Of a stretch of 64,000 nucleotides of DNA, positions 10,871 to 22,785 are shown one piece after another. The DNA comes from Mya arenaria. Its lineage: Eukaryota > Mollusca > Bivalvia > Myida > Myidae. Numbering within the stretch: the first letter of the stretch is position 1; every line of letters begins with the position of its first letter. The DNA is taken from positions 39,548,988 through 39,612,987 of the forward strand of contig NC_069130.1 in assembly GCF_026914265.1 (NCBI RefSeq). The letters are read 5' to 3'. Position numbers and translations under genes: made by a program. The notes below the pieces were generated by a model that was not told the origin of the DNA, ran no database searches, and saw only the letters and a program-made list of their open reading frames with translations.

Positions 10871-11757
10871 TTAAAGATGCACTCTTACTCCCAAATCAGA
10901 CCAACCACAATTAATATGATTGTTTCAATATTCCAAAAAGGAATAATAAATGTTAAAAATAATGGTTACCGAGTTTAATTTGAAAGAAATGCGCATAAAA
11001 CACGGAATTTCTACCTTTTGAAACTATAGTACTTAGACCACAGTAAATCTTTTAGCATTCACCAATCATTTAATATTTTTGCGTTTTCTGCTTTTTAAAT
11101 ACCCGGTTACAATCGTGTAAACAGTAATTAATAGTATTCATAAATACATAAGTTAATAAGTAGTTAAAGGTTAATCTTTCAAAATTGATGTTTGTTAAAC
11201 ATTTGTTTGTATTGATTTTAAGACTGTCAGGTTAAAAGAAATTTCACCCAGGATAGTCTGGTAATATGGAGACGTATCAATAAAGCATTCTTAGTTATTT
11301 CCTAAATAAAGTCGATTTCTTCAAATTTTCAAAGCCAAAAATTTGTATTTTAACATTGAAGTATATATTCCAATGTAAGGTCATTGAAAATAACGTATTT
11401 TGGCAATTGTTAAGTTGTGTTTTTATTTCATATGACTTAAATTAGGAAAGTGGCTTAAAGTGTTCAGATGTAATACATACATTTTGAGTGATAAACCCTT
11501 ATCTACTTACTAAATAATGCATTTATGCAAAATATTAACAGTGTTATAACCGTAACTATTAAATGACTGATGGGTCCTGAAAGATTTACAGTGATCAACT
11601 ATCGTCTCATAAGGTAGAACTACCGTGTTTTCTGCACCTTTCTTTCAAATTATACGCAGTACCCTTGAGTTCGATATTTATTCCTCTGTTTCGGTAAATT
11701 AAAACAATTTGATTTAATTGTGGTACATCTTATTTGGGTGTATGAGTGCATCTTTAA
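10871..11757. mobile_element. 887-bp TIR element (TTAAAGATGCACTC family), complete
   Basis: The left end TTAAAGATGCACTCTTACTC and the reverse complement of the right end (TTAAAGATGCACTCATACAC) match over about 27 of 30 bases. TTAA at both outer edges could be a piggyBac-style target duplication, or TA if the TIR is counted one base further out. It encodes no long protein, so it is non-autonomous. The interior is shared with the partial copy at 29169-29415. Confidence 0.85.
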
Positions 11758-12032
11758 GTTATGAAATGACTTAAGATGTTTTATGAATACCCAGCTTGTG
11801 GGGTTTTTCCGTCAGGTAGCATATGAAGCGATCACCATAACAGCCGTTCTAATTCTCATGCTTATTTTCAATTGAAAAAAAAAGCCTAACGTAATCTGAT
11901 AAAGCCCCGACACTTATGTGCAAGAAAAATTTCTATGCTCATGTATGTTTTGTTGCAATAAATAAGTTAAAAAAATGTTCCCCTTCGATAATTGTGGCGA
12001 ATGTTAACTAAATGGTTAACAAACAATTTTGG

Positions 12033-12140
12033 AGGAACAGAACAGAACAGAACATACAGTTTATTCGACTTTTACAAGAGTACATCATCGCAATACATAT
12101 AGTTATATAATTATGTAGGTGGTTAAACCAAAATAAAATT
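12033..12140 (-). mobile_element. Retroelement 3' end with (TGTTC)n tail, minus orientation
   Basis: Read on the minus strand, this ends GAATAAACTGTATGTTC followed by TGTTC pentamers. The same arrangement (AATAAACAT then TGTTC pentamers) stands on the plus strand at 13938-13971. A short tandem tail after an AATAAA signal is typical of some non-LTR elements and their SINEs; family inferred only. Confidence 0.6.
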
Positions 12141-12638
12141 ACCATGAAGGCTCTTGTACAGCAAAGGAACTGTCAGGAAATTAAAATACCGCATTCAAAT
12201 AATGTTAAAGCAGAAACCGTTGCAAAAATATGTGTTTTTGAAAGTTAAACGTCCTAAATAGTATCAAATTCTCGCTTCCCACATTTGTAAACAACAGACT
12301 GGCAGAAGGTTTTCCTTCAATAACTTTTTTATTCCTCAACCTAGACGCATGAAATAAAAAGCCGAGTGAGGCATGGTAATTGTAGAGCCGAATGCGCGTC
12401 ATGATATTTTTGAAATATATACTTTATACCACTTACCAGGCGAAAACAGGTTCCAAAAATCCTATTTCGTCATGGTTTCGTCGCCATCTTGCATATCAAG
12501 CTCCAAAACCTCACTTAAACCCTTGCAGATTCGGAATACGTGTACCCCCCTGATAGGACTCATTTGCTTCGTACATATGCCTTGATACATTCACTTTCGT
12601 TTTGAGCTATACATAGTTGTAGCTGTACTATTTTTACA
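12141..12638. other. Intronic sequence, no feature
   Basis: Part of the GPCR intron. Short open frames on both strands without recognisable similarity. Nothing supportable. Confidence 0.4.
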
Positions 12639-12976
12639 ATTCGGAACTCATCGAGCATTTTCTATGAAAACAACCTCGGATGTATGCCGGTACATTTGCA
12701 GAAGTAATTCGTAAAATTTTGAATTATATCGTTTATCAAAGGAAGTGTTTTAGCTTGTATTTATTGATCTCAGTTTAAATTGATTGCCAGTAAAGTGTAT
12801 TGCAAACATAATTACGATTCCCAAGAGTTAAGTCATTAAGTTTAACTGCTAAATTAAAATTATAATGAACTACGCGATCTACTTGCAGCGTAGTTCAAGT
12901 GTACCGATTTCGAACATTGTAAACCGTCCATATACATCAGATTGTTTTCGTAGGAAACGGCCGAGTAGTTCCAAAT
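12639..12976 (-). mobile_element. MITE-like element, copy 3, inverted
   Basis: Starts ATTCGGAACTCATCGAGC and ends GGCCGAGTAGTTCCAAATG. Its interior (CGCGATCTACTTGCAGC, TGATTGCCAGTAAAGTGTA) is the reverse complement of the element at 10143-10521. Confidence 0.8.
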
Positions 12977-13799
12977 GATTTTTTACAGTCTGTTTCAAAG
13001 TACTGTATACATACCATTGACATTGCAAAGACTGTGGCCTGTTTCAATAAATTTAATACTTTAGTAGTCGTAAAGTGAAAACATCTTAGTGAAAAATCAG
13101 AGTTTTATTTCGGCCCTTTTGGGGACATTAATATCCCCATTTCAAATGGCACCACAGCCATTCCCTTTTCAGAAGAAAAAAACACTGGTTATAGGTTCGA
13201 CATTATTAAATTTCTCTGTAATAATAAAATGGGAGAAACAACGGCGGAAAGCCCAGGAGCCAACAAATTTGCGATGACTCTGTGAAAGGTTGGAAGGTCA
13301 AACCCCAACAAACACTAAATGAGTGACATAAAAAGTTCGAATCAACACAGACATAATCCATAACAAACTTAATTTAAGCCAATTGCAAACCTGAAAACAC
13401 AGTCCAGGATATGAAATGTTTTCTTTGGTGTTCATATATATTTAAGATGTTTGAAGCTACCACAAACATGAATTTGCGGATGTTCCCCATACTTTAAAAA
13501 CTGTCTGTGAACATCTTTTTTGTCAATAATAATAGTCTTTGTGTTTGGTAGAAATGGGCAAAAGGCAGGATTTTCTTTATAGATTTTTCAAAAAACAATT
13601 AGCCCATTTATGTCAATATTGTCAACAACAAAACAAAAAACACAACAAGTTGAATTTCGGCCCGCGGCAAAAATAAATCGATTCCGCGTTTGCTGATGTA
13701 CACTATCTAAGTGCCGTTCCATCGAGAAAGCAATAGATCTATGCGCAATATATACCACTATATATATTTTATAAGACATTCTCACATTATATTGCTGTT
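12977..13799. other. Intronic sequence, no feature
   Basis: AT-rich intron DNA with no recognised gene, RNA or repeat. Confidence 0.4.
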
Positions 13800-13971
13800 A
13801 AATGTGTTAGTTTTGTGTATACCATATGTATTGTTGGTATAGTTACCAGTTATCCATATGCATTACTTATTGGTCACATGCATCACATGTATGCTATTTT
13901 TTTCATTCTGTGTTAATAAAGATGAGCTGTTTATGCTTAAGTTAAATAAACATTCTGTTCTGTTCTGTTCT
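13800..13971 (+). mobile_element. Retroelement 3' end with (TGTTC)n tail, plus orientation
   Basis: TGTGTTAATAAAGATGAGC and AAGTTAAATAAACATTC are followed by three TGTTC pentamers. It mirrors the minus-strand copy at 12033-12140. Only the 3' end is identifiable, so the upstream limit is approximate. Confidence 0.55.
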
Positions 13972-14483
13972 ATATACATGACAGATACTGTATATAGATG
14001 TCTGTCTGACCCGAATCCAGTGCTAAAGAGTTTATAATTCAGATGTCAGCAAAATTGTATGACTCTTACATTTTATTACGTCTTTATAACCAGACATTTG
14101 GCCCAGACTTGTTCGAAGTAGTAATTAGGTCAACGTTGGTCAGCGTTCAACTTACATGTAGTTTTATTATATATGTTCTCGTTTCATTTGTTTAAACATG
14201 TATTTCAATTTCACGTATAGCAAGAAAGCTGTTATAGCTTTTCTAAGTTTATCTACATAAATAATGCATATAATGTTGTCATCATAAAGTAGGCCGTCCT
14301 AAAGTGTGGTTCCTTAAACACAAACAAAGACAAAAGTTCATTCATGTTCTTATCTTTCCAACAGCTATATCATTCAGATAATTATCACACTTAAGGACCA
14401 GATGTTCTTGAAGCTTAGGTCAAATTATAGTAAATAGACAATTACAGCATCTGATGGTAGCAAGAAGTAATAAATTAACTTAA
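13972..14483. other. Intronic sequence, no feature
   Basis: AT-rich intron DNA; nothing recognised. Confidence 0.4.
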
Positions 14484-14760
14484 CACTAGCGCCCCCCCCC
14501 CCCCCCCCCAGAAAAAAAATCGTCTTTTCGTTTGCTTTTTTTCAAAATATAGGAGAAGAAAAGTAATAACATACGCCGAAAATGCACCATTTCGGACTAG
14601 AAATTGATAAAATATTCTTGTGTATTCTTGTGCATTCTTTTGAGGGAACTCCCCCCCTGCCAACACTTTAAACCAAATTAATTTCGTTTCTGAGGGAGGG
14701 GCGAAAGCCAAAAGGGAGCGCCCCAAAGTTACGCTCTCTCTAACGTCGAATCCTTGATCC
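14484..14760 (-). repeat. Dispersed repeat bounded by a poly-C run, GCGGATC family
   Basis: Opens with a C run (from about 14491) and contains AAAATGCACCATTTCGGACT and CTGCCAACACTTTAAACCAA. It closes with GAATCCTTGATCCGCATC, the partner of the GCGGATCC end at 6710. The 83-codon minus-strand frame is derived from it. Confidence 0.7.
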
Positions 14761-15264
14761 GCATCTGATTAATACTGTAAACAAGTGAAATTCTCTAGAT
14801 GCATACCGGTGATCTCTTATGAAAATTCAGCCAACTTTGTTGTTTTTGTTTTGTTGAAAAGCATTTTTACACGTATTTATGCAATGTTGTATAAAAGCGC
14901 CATTAGATAACGTTGCTTTCAAACTTAAAAATAATAATATTTGATAATAACGTCACGCGATTTGAATCATCATCACGTGATTTGCGTGATTACGACAAAG
15001 GGAAGTAATTGTTGCATAAAGCTCGAATAAATTAGTGTATGTATAGAAAACGCCGAACGTCATAATATACATCAAAATAAATGGGACCAAGTAAAACATT
15101 CAATTGTGGCTTATCTACTTCATAGAATTATATATATTTGTTGAACACTGTTTTCGGTATTGATAAACAATGTAAAAACAACCATGTCAGATGAAACGTA
15201 AGACTATCTGTTCATGTATGAGATTATTTATTTTGTTAAAATGTAAATGCTTTTAACTTTCTAG
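14761..15264. other. 3' end of the proposed GPCR intron
   Basis: AT-rich, ending in the pyrimidine-rich acceptor TTTTAACTTTCTAG. Contains GTCACGCGATTTG and ATCACGTGATTTGCGTGA near 14950-14990, a small palindromic cluster of unknown meaning. Confidence 0.5.
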
Positions 15265-18200
15265 ATGCAGCCAAAGAAGCGCCACTCATGGACGTGAAGG
15301 TCAACGTGAAAACCGATGACTTTACTTCGCAAAACTACAATCTTAAAGTGTTATACGAAAAGCACGGCGGTGTCTGCACGCTTATCAGGGGATACAGCAA
15401 TAATCCAATATACGTCATTTCTAAGTGCCCCCTTGGAACACCTCATTCTGTTGTCCGCGAACTGTGTGAAAGCGCTGCTCCTCTACCCATCCAGATTGAC
15501 TCTAACAATGCAATTGACATCACAAAGACACCAGTACAAGATGTCGAAGGTTTTGTGTACCGTAACCTGTATTGCGCGCAGTGCAACAGTGTAAATGACA
15601 TGCAGGCGTGGATAACTAAAGTCGATTGTGAAAACCAACACTCGTTGTCAATATCGGATGGAACAAATAAAGTTACGGTTTTAGAGCATGTTAAAGATTC
15701 TACAGAAGTATGTCATAGACGCTTAACACCAGCTATAAAGAAAATGATACATGAATGTGGACAGTTGGACGTTGTTACCTCTCTCAATCAGTGGTATCAT
15801 CAGCCCCGAGTAAGTGATGGGGCAAAATCGGATGTGTCACCTTTTCCATTGTCATTTTCCATATTGATGAACTTCGGTTTTGACGGAAAAACTCACATTC
15901 TGTTCTCAACAACAAGTTCACAGTCTCAGACATATTCATACCAGTGTGGCCAAAATGAAAAGTACGATCCGCTACATGACAAATGCAGACCGATTGTGTG
16001 TAGTCAAGGATATAAACTAGTCGATGGTACTTGTCAGAAAATGATGAATTATGAAGTTGATACGAATCCAGATGATTTATCAGGCCTGGTAGACATCGAT
16101 GAACCAGTTCAAGTAACGCTTACAATAAGAAACATAACGTTTGGTGATCTAATAATGCTAAATATGACTGGCATTGAAGACATACTCTGTGCAACACTAG
16201 CAAGTCAATTCAACATCAGTCTTGAACGAATACAGAACCTTACTGTTAGTTTATTAAATTCCTCAGATTTGGGTAATAGGACTGGAAACAGCATTATTGA
16301 AATCAGTCGCTTTACAACACCGCTGCCAGTAAAAATGTTAATGAAACATTATCCCAGTAAAAAGGTTGACAATATTAAAACGATAACAAAAACCGTTTAC
16401 CATGGCAGGCCTCCGTCAAATAAATATAATCAGAGTCAACCGTTTGTTGTGTACGCCAGTGAAAATGCCTCTGAAGACACTTCTGGTGAATCAAATGAAG
16501 GCAAAAAAATTAAATTTAAAGTTTTAAAAAATGAAGTACCGAAAAAGGAAAATTATGAACACAATAATGATGATGACAGTGATGAAAATAAAGACGACAA
16601 TGCTCCAGAGACAACGGTTAAATGGAACTCGCCCATTGGGCGTTCTTTAAAGATTGGTTTTATTCTTAAACCAGCTCACACAAGCAAAGATGCAGTGGAA
16701 AAATCAGTGATTACTGTCGTACAAAATATGAATGATCTCTTGCAAAGCAACTCCTTTATGCTTACAATAAACGGGACGGATTATCAAGTTGGGGACTTTG
16801 AAAATGCTCCTATCGACCTATTTTGCCAAAAAGGATCCCATCCATTTATTACAGATACAGATTTTTATCTTAAAACAGTTTATGACCCGAGGGTTGACCA
16901 GAATGTCACTGTTATAAAAGTCAACGCGACAGGGAAGACATATTACCCAGGAGAGTATGATTTGACTCTTAACATCGATGGGAGTGTTGGGGTTTTAGAA
17001 GAGACGATTGTCACCAGTTTTGCTTTTGTGTGCGACATGCCTAAAATTGTTGATGATATATGTGGAAGAATCGCTCTAAACAGGAATGAGTACGAACTCT
17101 TTAAAAATATGTCGATCAAGTTTGCTGAACATTTGTATGACACAACCCAATACGAGTATGACAATGAGACATCAGGCACTGTTACGATATGTTCACCTGA
17201 TTGGCTTAGAACAGAGGCAGTTCATGAGGAAAATACAGTCACAATGGCTTGCGGTGATGGATTGATAAAACTAGTTATTGCAGAGAGTTATCTTACTTTC
17301 ATATTAGGAGTGATCTCCCTAGTCTGCATGTTGTCGGTCTTAGTCACATACAGCATCTTTGAAAAGTTGAGAAATCTACCAGGAATTAATACAATGAACT
17401 TGACACTATCACTCTTTCTTGGGGAACTATTGTTCATTGTATCAGGCTGGATAAAGCCACACCAAGAATGGCTCTGCTCAGTATTTGGGGTTATTCTTCA
17501 CTTCTTCTTCTTGGCCTCATTCTTTTGGATGAATGTCATGTCGTACGACGTTTTCAAAACATTTGCACACAAGTCCATTCTGCGGAGAATAAGAAACAAG
17601 AAGAAATACGTGCCAAGGTACTCTCTCTATGCCTGGGGAACACCGTTGGCCATTGTGTCTCTCTGTTGTTTGTTTGACTTCGGTGATATAGTAGATGGCA
17701 TTGACATCGGTTATGGCGGGAGTGGAATTAAACTACCAGATAGTTCTGACCTATTTAATGGTGATAGCGGCGACCTAAATTCAACCTTGACCAATCCCGA
17801 TAAGCATGGCTACAATATTGGTTGTTGGATTCAAAGCCCAGTTGCCTCCATGGCTGCTTTTGGTGGTCCTATGCTGCTTGTCCTTATAGGGAACACCTTT
17901 ATGTTCTCGCGAACTATTCTCAGCATTCGGGCATGCACTAAGGCCACAAAAACGAGCATCCGTAAAACTTCTTTGCATCAGATGTCCGGTAAACAAGACG
18001 TTATGTTGTATATACGTATGTCCACAGTCATGGGATTTACTTGGATCTTTGGTTTGGCTTCATCGTTTGTGAGCGCATTTGCAGGGCCGGCATCGGAGGC
18101 TATATGCATTGTTCTACATTTATTGGGTATTCTTTTTATTGTGTTTAACTGTTCTCAAGGCATCTTTATTTTCTTCGCGTTCGTGTGCAACAGGCGTGTT

Positions 18201-18338
18201 CTAGCGTTGTACAAAGCCTTGTTTAAAAAGCGACAGGGTCGAGATGACAGGTCTGTATCTGTCTCATCGAGTCGAAACACATTGACTACAAACGTTAGTC
18301 AGACTTCGTTTGAACCGGCTACGATAACACATTTATAA
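15265..18338 (+). CDS. Methuselah-like class B GPCR, main exon (7TM receptor)
   Basis: An intronless frame of 1016 codons from the Met at 15288, extended upstream by AAKEAPL to the acceptor at 15264. About 660 extracellular residues come first. They are rich in Cys and N-glycosylation sites, with a QCGQNEKYDPLHDKCRP..C..GYKL module near 15950-16040 and an acidic D/E/K-rich linker near 16500-16620. A seven-helix domain follows at about 17285-18195 and then a Ser-rich tail. Methuselah-type signatures are FFWMNVMSYDVFKTF (TM3), YAWGTP (TM4), GCWIQSP, GFTWIFGLA (TM6) and NCSQGIFIFFAFVC (TM7). I see no canonical GPS cleavage motif. Ligand unknown. The exon lacks a signal peptide, which fits a separate upstream exon (8156-8843); joined, the receptor would be about 1253 aa. 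Confidence 0.9.
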
Positions 18339-19128
18339 GTAGCTAGCTCCAAGTGTTGCAATATAACGGTGGTAGGGGAGAGCACTCTTGTGTAATTCAA
18401 TGTGTTCAAACACGAGCTTGTGTTACGTGTTTATAACTACACAAGGTCATGGATGTTTCAGTTATGAAATCCGTGTGTAAGTCTTCATATACTAGTAGTA
18501 CGAGTAATCGAATTTTACAAATATATTACTTAGAACAAACCTACAATTTAGTGGTCGATTAACAAAGATAAATTGGACTTCCGAGGGCCATACAAAAATA
18601 CGTCGACTTTCTTTACAATTTATGAAGATATGACGTCTTGTCATAATATTTAAAGTAAGGTATTTTTGGGAGAAATTGCAAGAAAGAAAACGACGAGGTG
18701 AACTAATTTTTGTGTGTTTTTATTAGGAAAATTCTAAAACGGAACGCGGCTGTATGTAAATGTTTTAGTGATAAAAACTAAATGCATGCGAATAATGCTA
18801 TCTAACTGGGTGACTGAATGCACTTTATATATGTATAATTCATGGTCAAGTACAGGAAATGCATGGAGAGGCAAGTGTTGCAAGTTCAACCTGGAACTTA
18901 TTTGTTTCTTTGCATGTCTCATTTTAATGCATCTTATAAAATAGATGTGATGGGTCAAGGTCGCTAATTTGGGTTGGTCAACCAAACGATTTTCCGGCAA
19001 TTTAAGCCTTCTTAAAGCGACACACCCCACCTCAAATTCGATGAATTACACATGCTTGTTTGTTGGTTCTGATCTAGATTTGCCCACTGGTACTTTTATA
19101 TATTATCAATTATTAGAAATCGGATGAA
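18339..19128. other. GPCR 3' flank, no further gene seen
   Basis: Probably includes the 3' UTR. No AATAAA close to the stop was found. The minus-strand open frame 18734-19030 has no recognisable content. Confidence 0.45.
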
Positions 19129-19515
19129 TACAGTTGGTTCACTACGTCATATCAAGTGGTTCACTTAGTCCTGGTTAACTTTGGAAGTGGTTCACTTAGT
19201 CCTGGTTCACTTTGGAAGTGATTCACTTAGTCCTGGTTCACTTTGGAGGTGGTTCACTTAGTCCTGGTTAACTTTGTAAGTGGTTCACTTAGGCATGGTT
19301 CACTTTGGAAGTGGTTCACTTAGTCCTGGTTAACTTTGGAAGTGGTTCGCTTAGTCCTGGTTAACTTTGGAAGTGGTTCACTTAGTCCGGGTTCACTTTG
19401 GACGTGGTTCACTTAGTCCGAGTTTACTTTGGAAGTGGTTCTCTTAGATTGGGTTCATTTTGGAAGTGGTTCACTTAGTCCGGGTTCACTTTGGAAGTGG
19501 TTCACTTAGTCCTAT
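19129..19515. repeat. 31-bp minisatellite, about 12 copies
   Basis: The unit reads GTGGTTCACTTAGTCCTGG then TTCACTTTGGAA, with scattered substitutions (TTAACT for TTCACT). Confidence 0.95.
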
Positions 19516-20554
19516 ATTCATATTTATTCATTCATATGTGACAAGCGATGCAGCCCCTTTTTAAATACTTTGTTGAATGGCAATTATGCCAATAAACAAT
19601 ACACAGAGAATCTGTCATCCTGATCTGACACCAGGGCATGACATAGGGGATGCATTGCTGGTAATAAACAGCCAAACATTCCTGTACCTTCCACTTCAAA
19701 GGGGGAGTTTTCACCGAATTTGTTAAGACTTTTTTTTTTTAAATTAATTTTATATAAAATGATTTATTTTTTCCTTATCTCGAATATCAAACAGTATTAC
19801 TTAACAGATAATTATTTTAAATAGAAATTTGTAAAATCTTATAATTTTCAATACCCTTTCTGTATTTTTTCCAGTCATATTTTCAAGCAGACAAGAACAA
19901 ACAACATTTGTTGTAATATTTAAATTTGTATTGAAGTCTGGCCTTTGTTACAATATTTCTGTTGACCAAACGTTTGCATTAGTGATTGTTAAATGTTCGA
20001 GGTCTTGACCCTTAGACTAAAAAATCCATAAGCCACATTCAACTTTCATTATTGACCTTGACATATATTGTAGTACATTTGTATATTATTCTTTGCAACA
20101 TTGCATACTACATCAATAATGTTTTAAAAAGAATAATTAAATGCTCTTTAAACGAGTGTTTGTACATATTCAATATTACACAAACATGTATAATTGCTGT
20201 TTGTAGTTTTAATGTGTAATATTTAAATTATTATTTTGCTTGTAATCCCAGTTTGAAAAGTGCTATATATGTTTTCTATTGTTTATTACCATACAGTATG
20301 TTGCATCCAATTTGTATACATGTATGCATTTGTAAATGTTAGCTGTGACTGTTGCATTTAATGTTTGTGAAATAAACCAACAAAAAAAATCACATTGACC
20401 ATTTTATAATTGCTAAGTTAACTGATGGTCTGATCCACAGGTGACAGTCAGTCACATTGCTTGGACACTTAAGTATGGCTTTTCAGTCCTTTGATATTTG
20501 TTATATATATAATAGACTATATTTATTATATATATACTATATTATATGTAGCAG
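19516..20554. other. Intergenic, no gene
   Basis: AT-rich DNA. 19640-19690 resembles 6165-6205. TA-rich stretch at 20500-20550. No coding signal. Confidence 0.4.
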
Positions 20555-20770
20555 AACTGGGGGGATCAACCGGTGTGCACCATTGTCCAAGGTAAAAAAG
20601 TAACAAAATATGCCCAAAATATACCATTGCAAATTAGAAATTGTTAAATTTTTGGGAGTACACTCGAGCCCCTGCCAACTTTTTTAATAAAAAAAATTTG
20701 ATTCTGAGGCAGGGGTGCAAATCAAAAGCTTACACCTCAAAGTTACGCTAAAATGTCAAATCATGGACTT
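20555..20770. repeat. Diverged copy of the poly-G/C dispersed repeat
   Basis: Shares the internal words of the family (ATACCATTGCAAATTAGAAA, CCCTGCCAACTTT, AAAGTTACGCTAAAATGTC) with the copies at 14484 and 25172, in the same internal order, but the homopolymer runs are shorter. Confidence 0.6.
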
Positions 20771-21569
20771 GCACCTTTATATTTTTAATAACGCTTAAGG
20801 ATATTCATTGAATGTCCTTATTACCATAACAACACTATGAAAGGACTGAAAGACACTTGAGGTCTGATCCAGTGGCCAAGCAGATATTTGGCATGGATGT
20901 CTTTCTGGCTATATTTGTCAAAGGTTTTCAATTTTATCAATTTAAATGTGGTCAGAAGAAGCACAGCAGTGTGACTGCTTTATTATGATAAAGACATAAT
21001 CAACGGCATAAACCAGCTTAGTATTCGAAGTTCTGTTTTGTTTTTATTTTTTGTCCCAGTTCTCATCGATGTACCTCATTAAAATCAATATCAGATTACT
21101 TCTTATGTTACAATGTACCAAAGAGAATGGCAAATTCATAAAATACTTCTGTCCAATAGACAAAGTATAATTTTGAACACTAATTATCTAAGTAAAAGCA
21201 ACTAGAGAAACACATGCTAAAACTACTAGTATACCAGGGTAGAAGACAAAATTAAGCATTTGACCAAATTATATATATACAATTTATTTGCTCATATATG
21301 AAAGGTACATAAAACACAAGGACAGAAATTATATTATTCTCTCATTTACTGATATACTAGTATATAAGATACTTGCACCTTTGGAATAACAGTTTGTACT
21401 GTACGAACAGCTTACTCAGCTTATGAACATTACTCAATTGTGAGAATATGAAGGCAGACATGTCCATAGTTCGCTAACCTGAGTTTCAAAGCTCTACATG
21501 ACAGAGGGCAAGAACTTGGTGGAGAACATCGTCTGCAACCATGGTACTTTTTCCGTTACACTTCATACA
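20771..21569. other. Intergenic, no gene
   Basis: AT-rich unique sequence. Nothing recognised. Confidence 0.4.
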
Positions 21570-21885
21570 TACCGTGGGGCAATTGACAGACAAAATCTCG
21601 TTTTAATAAATATGCATGAGGCAGGAGAAACAACTCTTCTTCCAATGAATTTGCATGTTACACTCAAATAGTGTTCAATAACATTACTGTGTCAGTAGCC
21701 TCCGTGTCCGTGTGGTCTTGACTACTGCCAGATATTACTGTACTGAGACTGCGGACCCGGTTCAACTCCGGCAATCGCCAGAATATTTTTAAACCATAAA
21801 GCATCTGGTACTTTGCAGAACCAATGAAACTGCCTCACTATTTATTCAAGATTACAGAATTTTCCTAGCCCAATTCCCCACGGTA
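21570..21885. mobile_element. 316-bp TIR element with an internal tRNA-like segment
   Basis: The left end TACCGTGGGGCAATTG and the right end CAATTCCCCACGGTA are inverted repeats. Between them, about 21695-21782 looks tRNA-derived: an A-box-like TGTCCGTGTGG and a B-box-like GGTTCAACTCC (21759-21769) about 50 bases apart. No transposase. Confidence 0.7.
21695..21782 (+). other. tRNA-like (SINE-type) promoter segment
   Basis: A- and B-box-like motifs with near-tRNA spacing but no convincing full cloverleaf. Most likely a tRNA-derived transposon module rather than a working tRNA gene. Confidence 0.55.
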
Positions 21886-22385
21886 CACAACGAAGCATAG
21901 TGTAGCGTGTATCCGACAATGGGTGCAGGACTACTTAAAATTTCAGATAGCCCCAAATTTGTAAAGTTCCTATATCTGCATTAATTTAGCAAGAATGAAC
22001 TTAAAACGGTTATAAATGGCTTTGAAATCAATTTCATCAAGGGTCTGAGCACCCTAACCCTGATTTCAACTTAAATCCCTCATGCCCCTAATCACTCAAA
22101 AGTTATTTTAAAGGATTGGGGTTTTCCATCTGTAGTAATTCCTGTGTAATAGGGATATATATGAGGAAAAATAGCCCAGCCCTCTAGCTGTCATGATCTT
22201 AAATATATTGAAACAGTTTCAACATCTTGGTTAAGGGTCACTCACTATTAAAGAACCATCCTTCTGTAATAGCAATATATCATGAATAGTATTAAACCAG
22301 GCCCTCTGTTATATTCTTCAATAAATTAAAACGCATGAAGGAGAATTTTGGCACTGTGTATAAACTCATAAAATCCACAACATTT
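21886..22385. other. CIAO3 3' flank
   Basis: Downstream of the CIAO3 stop on the minus strand, so probably its 3' UTR. Contains two short diverged duplicates (AATAGGGATATAT and AATAGCAATATATC near 22150 and 22268). No other gene. Confidence 0.5.
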
Positions 22386-22785
22386 TCACCATTTAATTGC
22401 TAAAGCATTAGTCATCTTCTCAACTTCATGATACTGTGTATGCAGAAGTGTTCTACTTTTCTCAGTTTCAAATCCTCCTAACCACTCCTCATATAGACTG
22501 GTAACATCACTTTGTGTCCAGGGATTCACAGTCTGTACAGAGTTGTATAAACCAGTCACCTGTGCCAGTCTGTCTTTTGGAGTGGTCTCCCCTACCACTT
22601 TAATTTGACCTCCCCCATTAGTGCAGCCTGAGGGACAAGCCATTATTTCAACAAAATGATACGGACATTTCTTCCTCTTGATTTTCTGAACAATATTTTG
22701 TATATTTCTGAAGCCGTAAGCAAGAGCCATTTTGATTGGTTGCTTCCCTTCTACTTCTATTGTGACCTCTTGAAAGTCTTGATTT
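22386..22785 (-). CDS. CIAO3: CIAO3 exon 10 (residues 341-473 and stop)
   Basis: 400 bp. Encodes [18 protein letters not shown], the [15 protein letters not shown] cluster motif and [11 protein letters not shown], ending in Trp before TGA. Confidence 0.98.
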
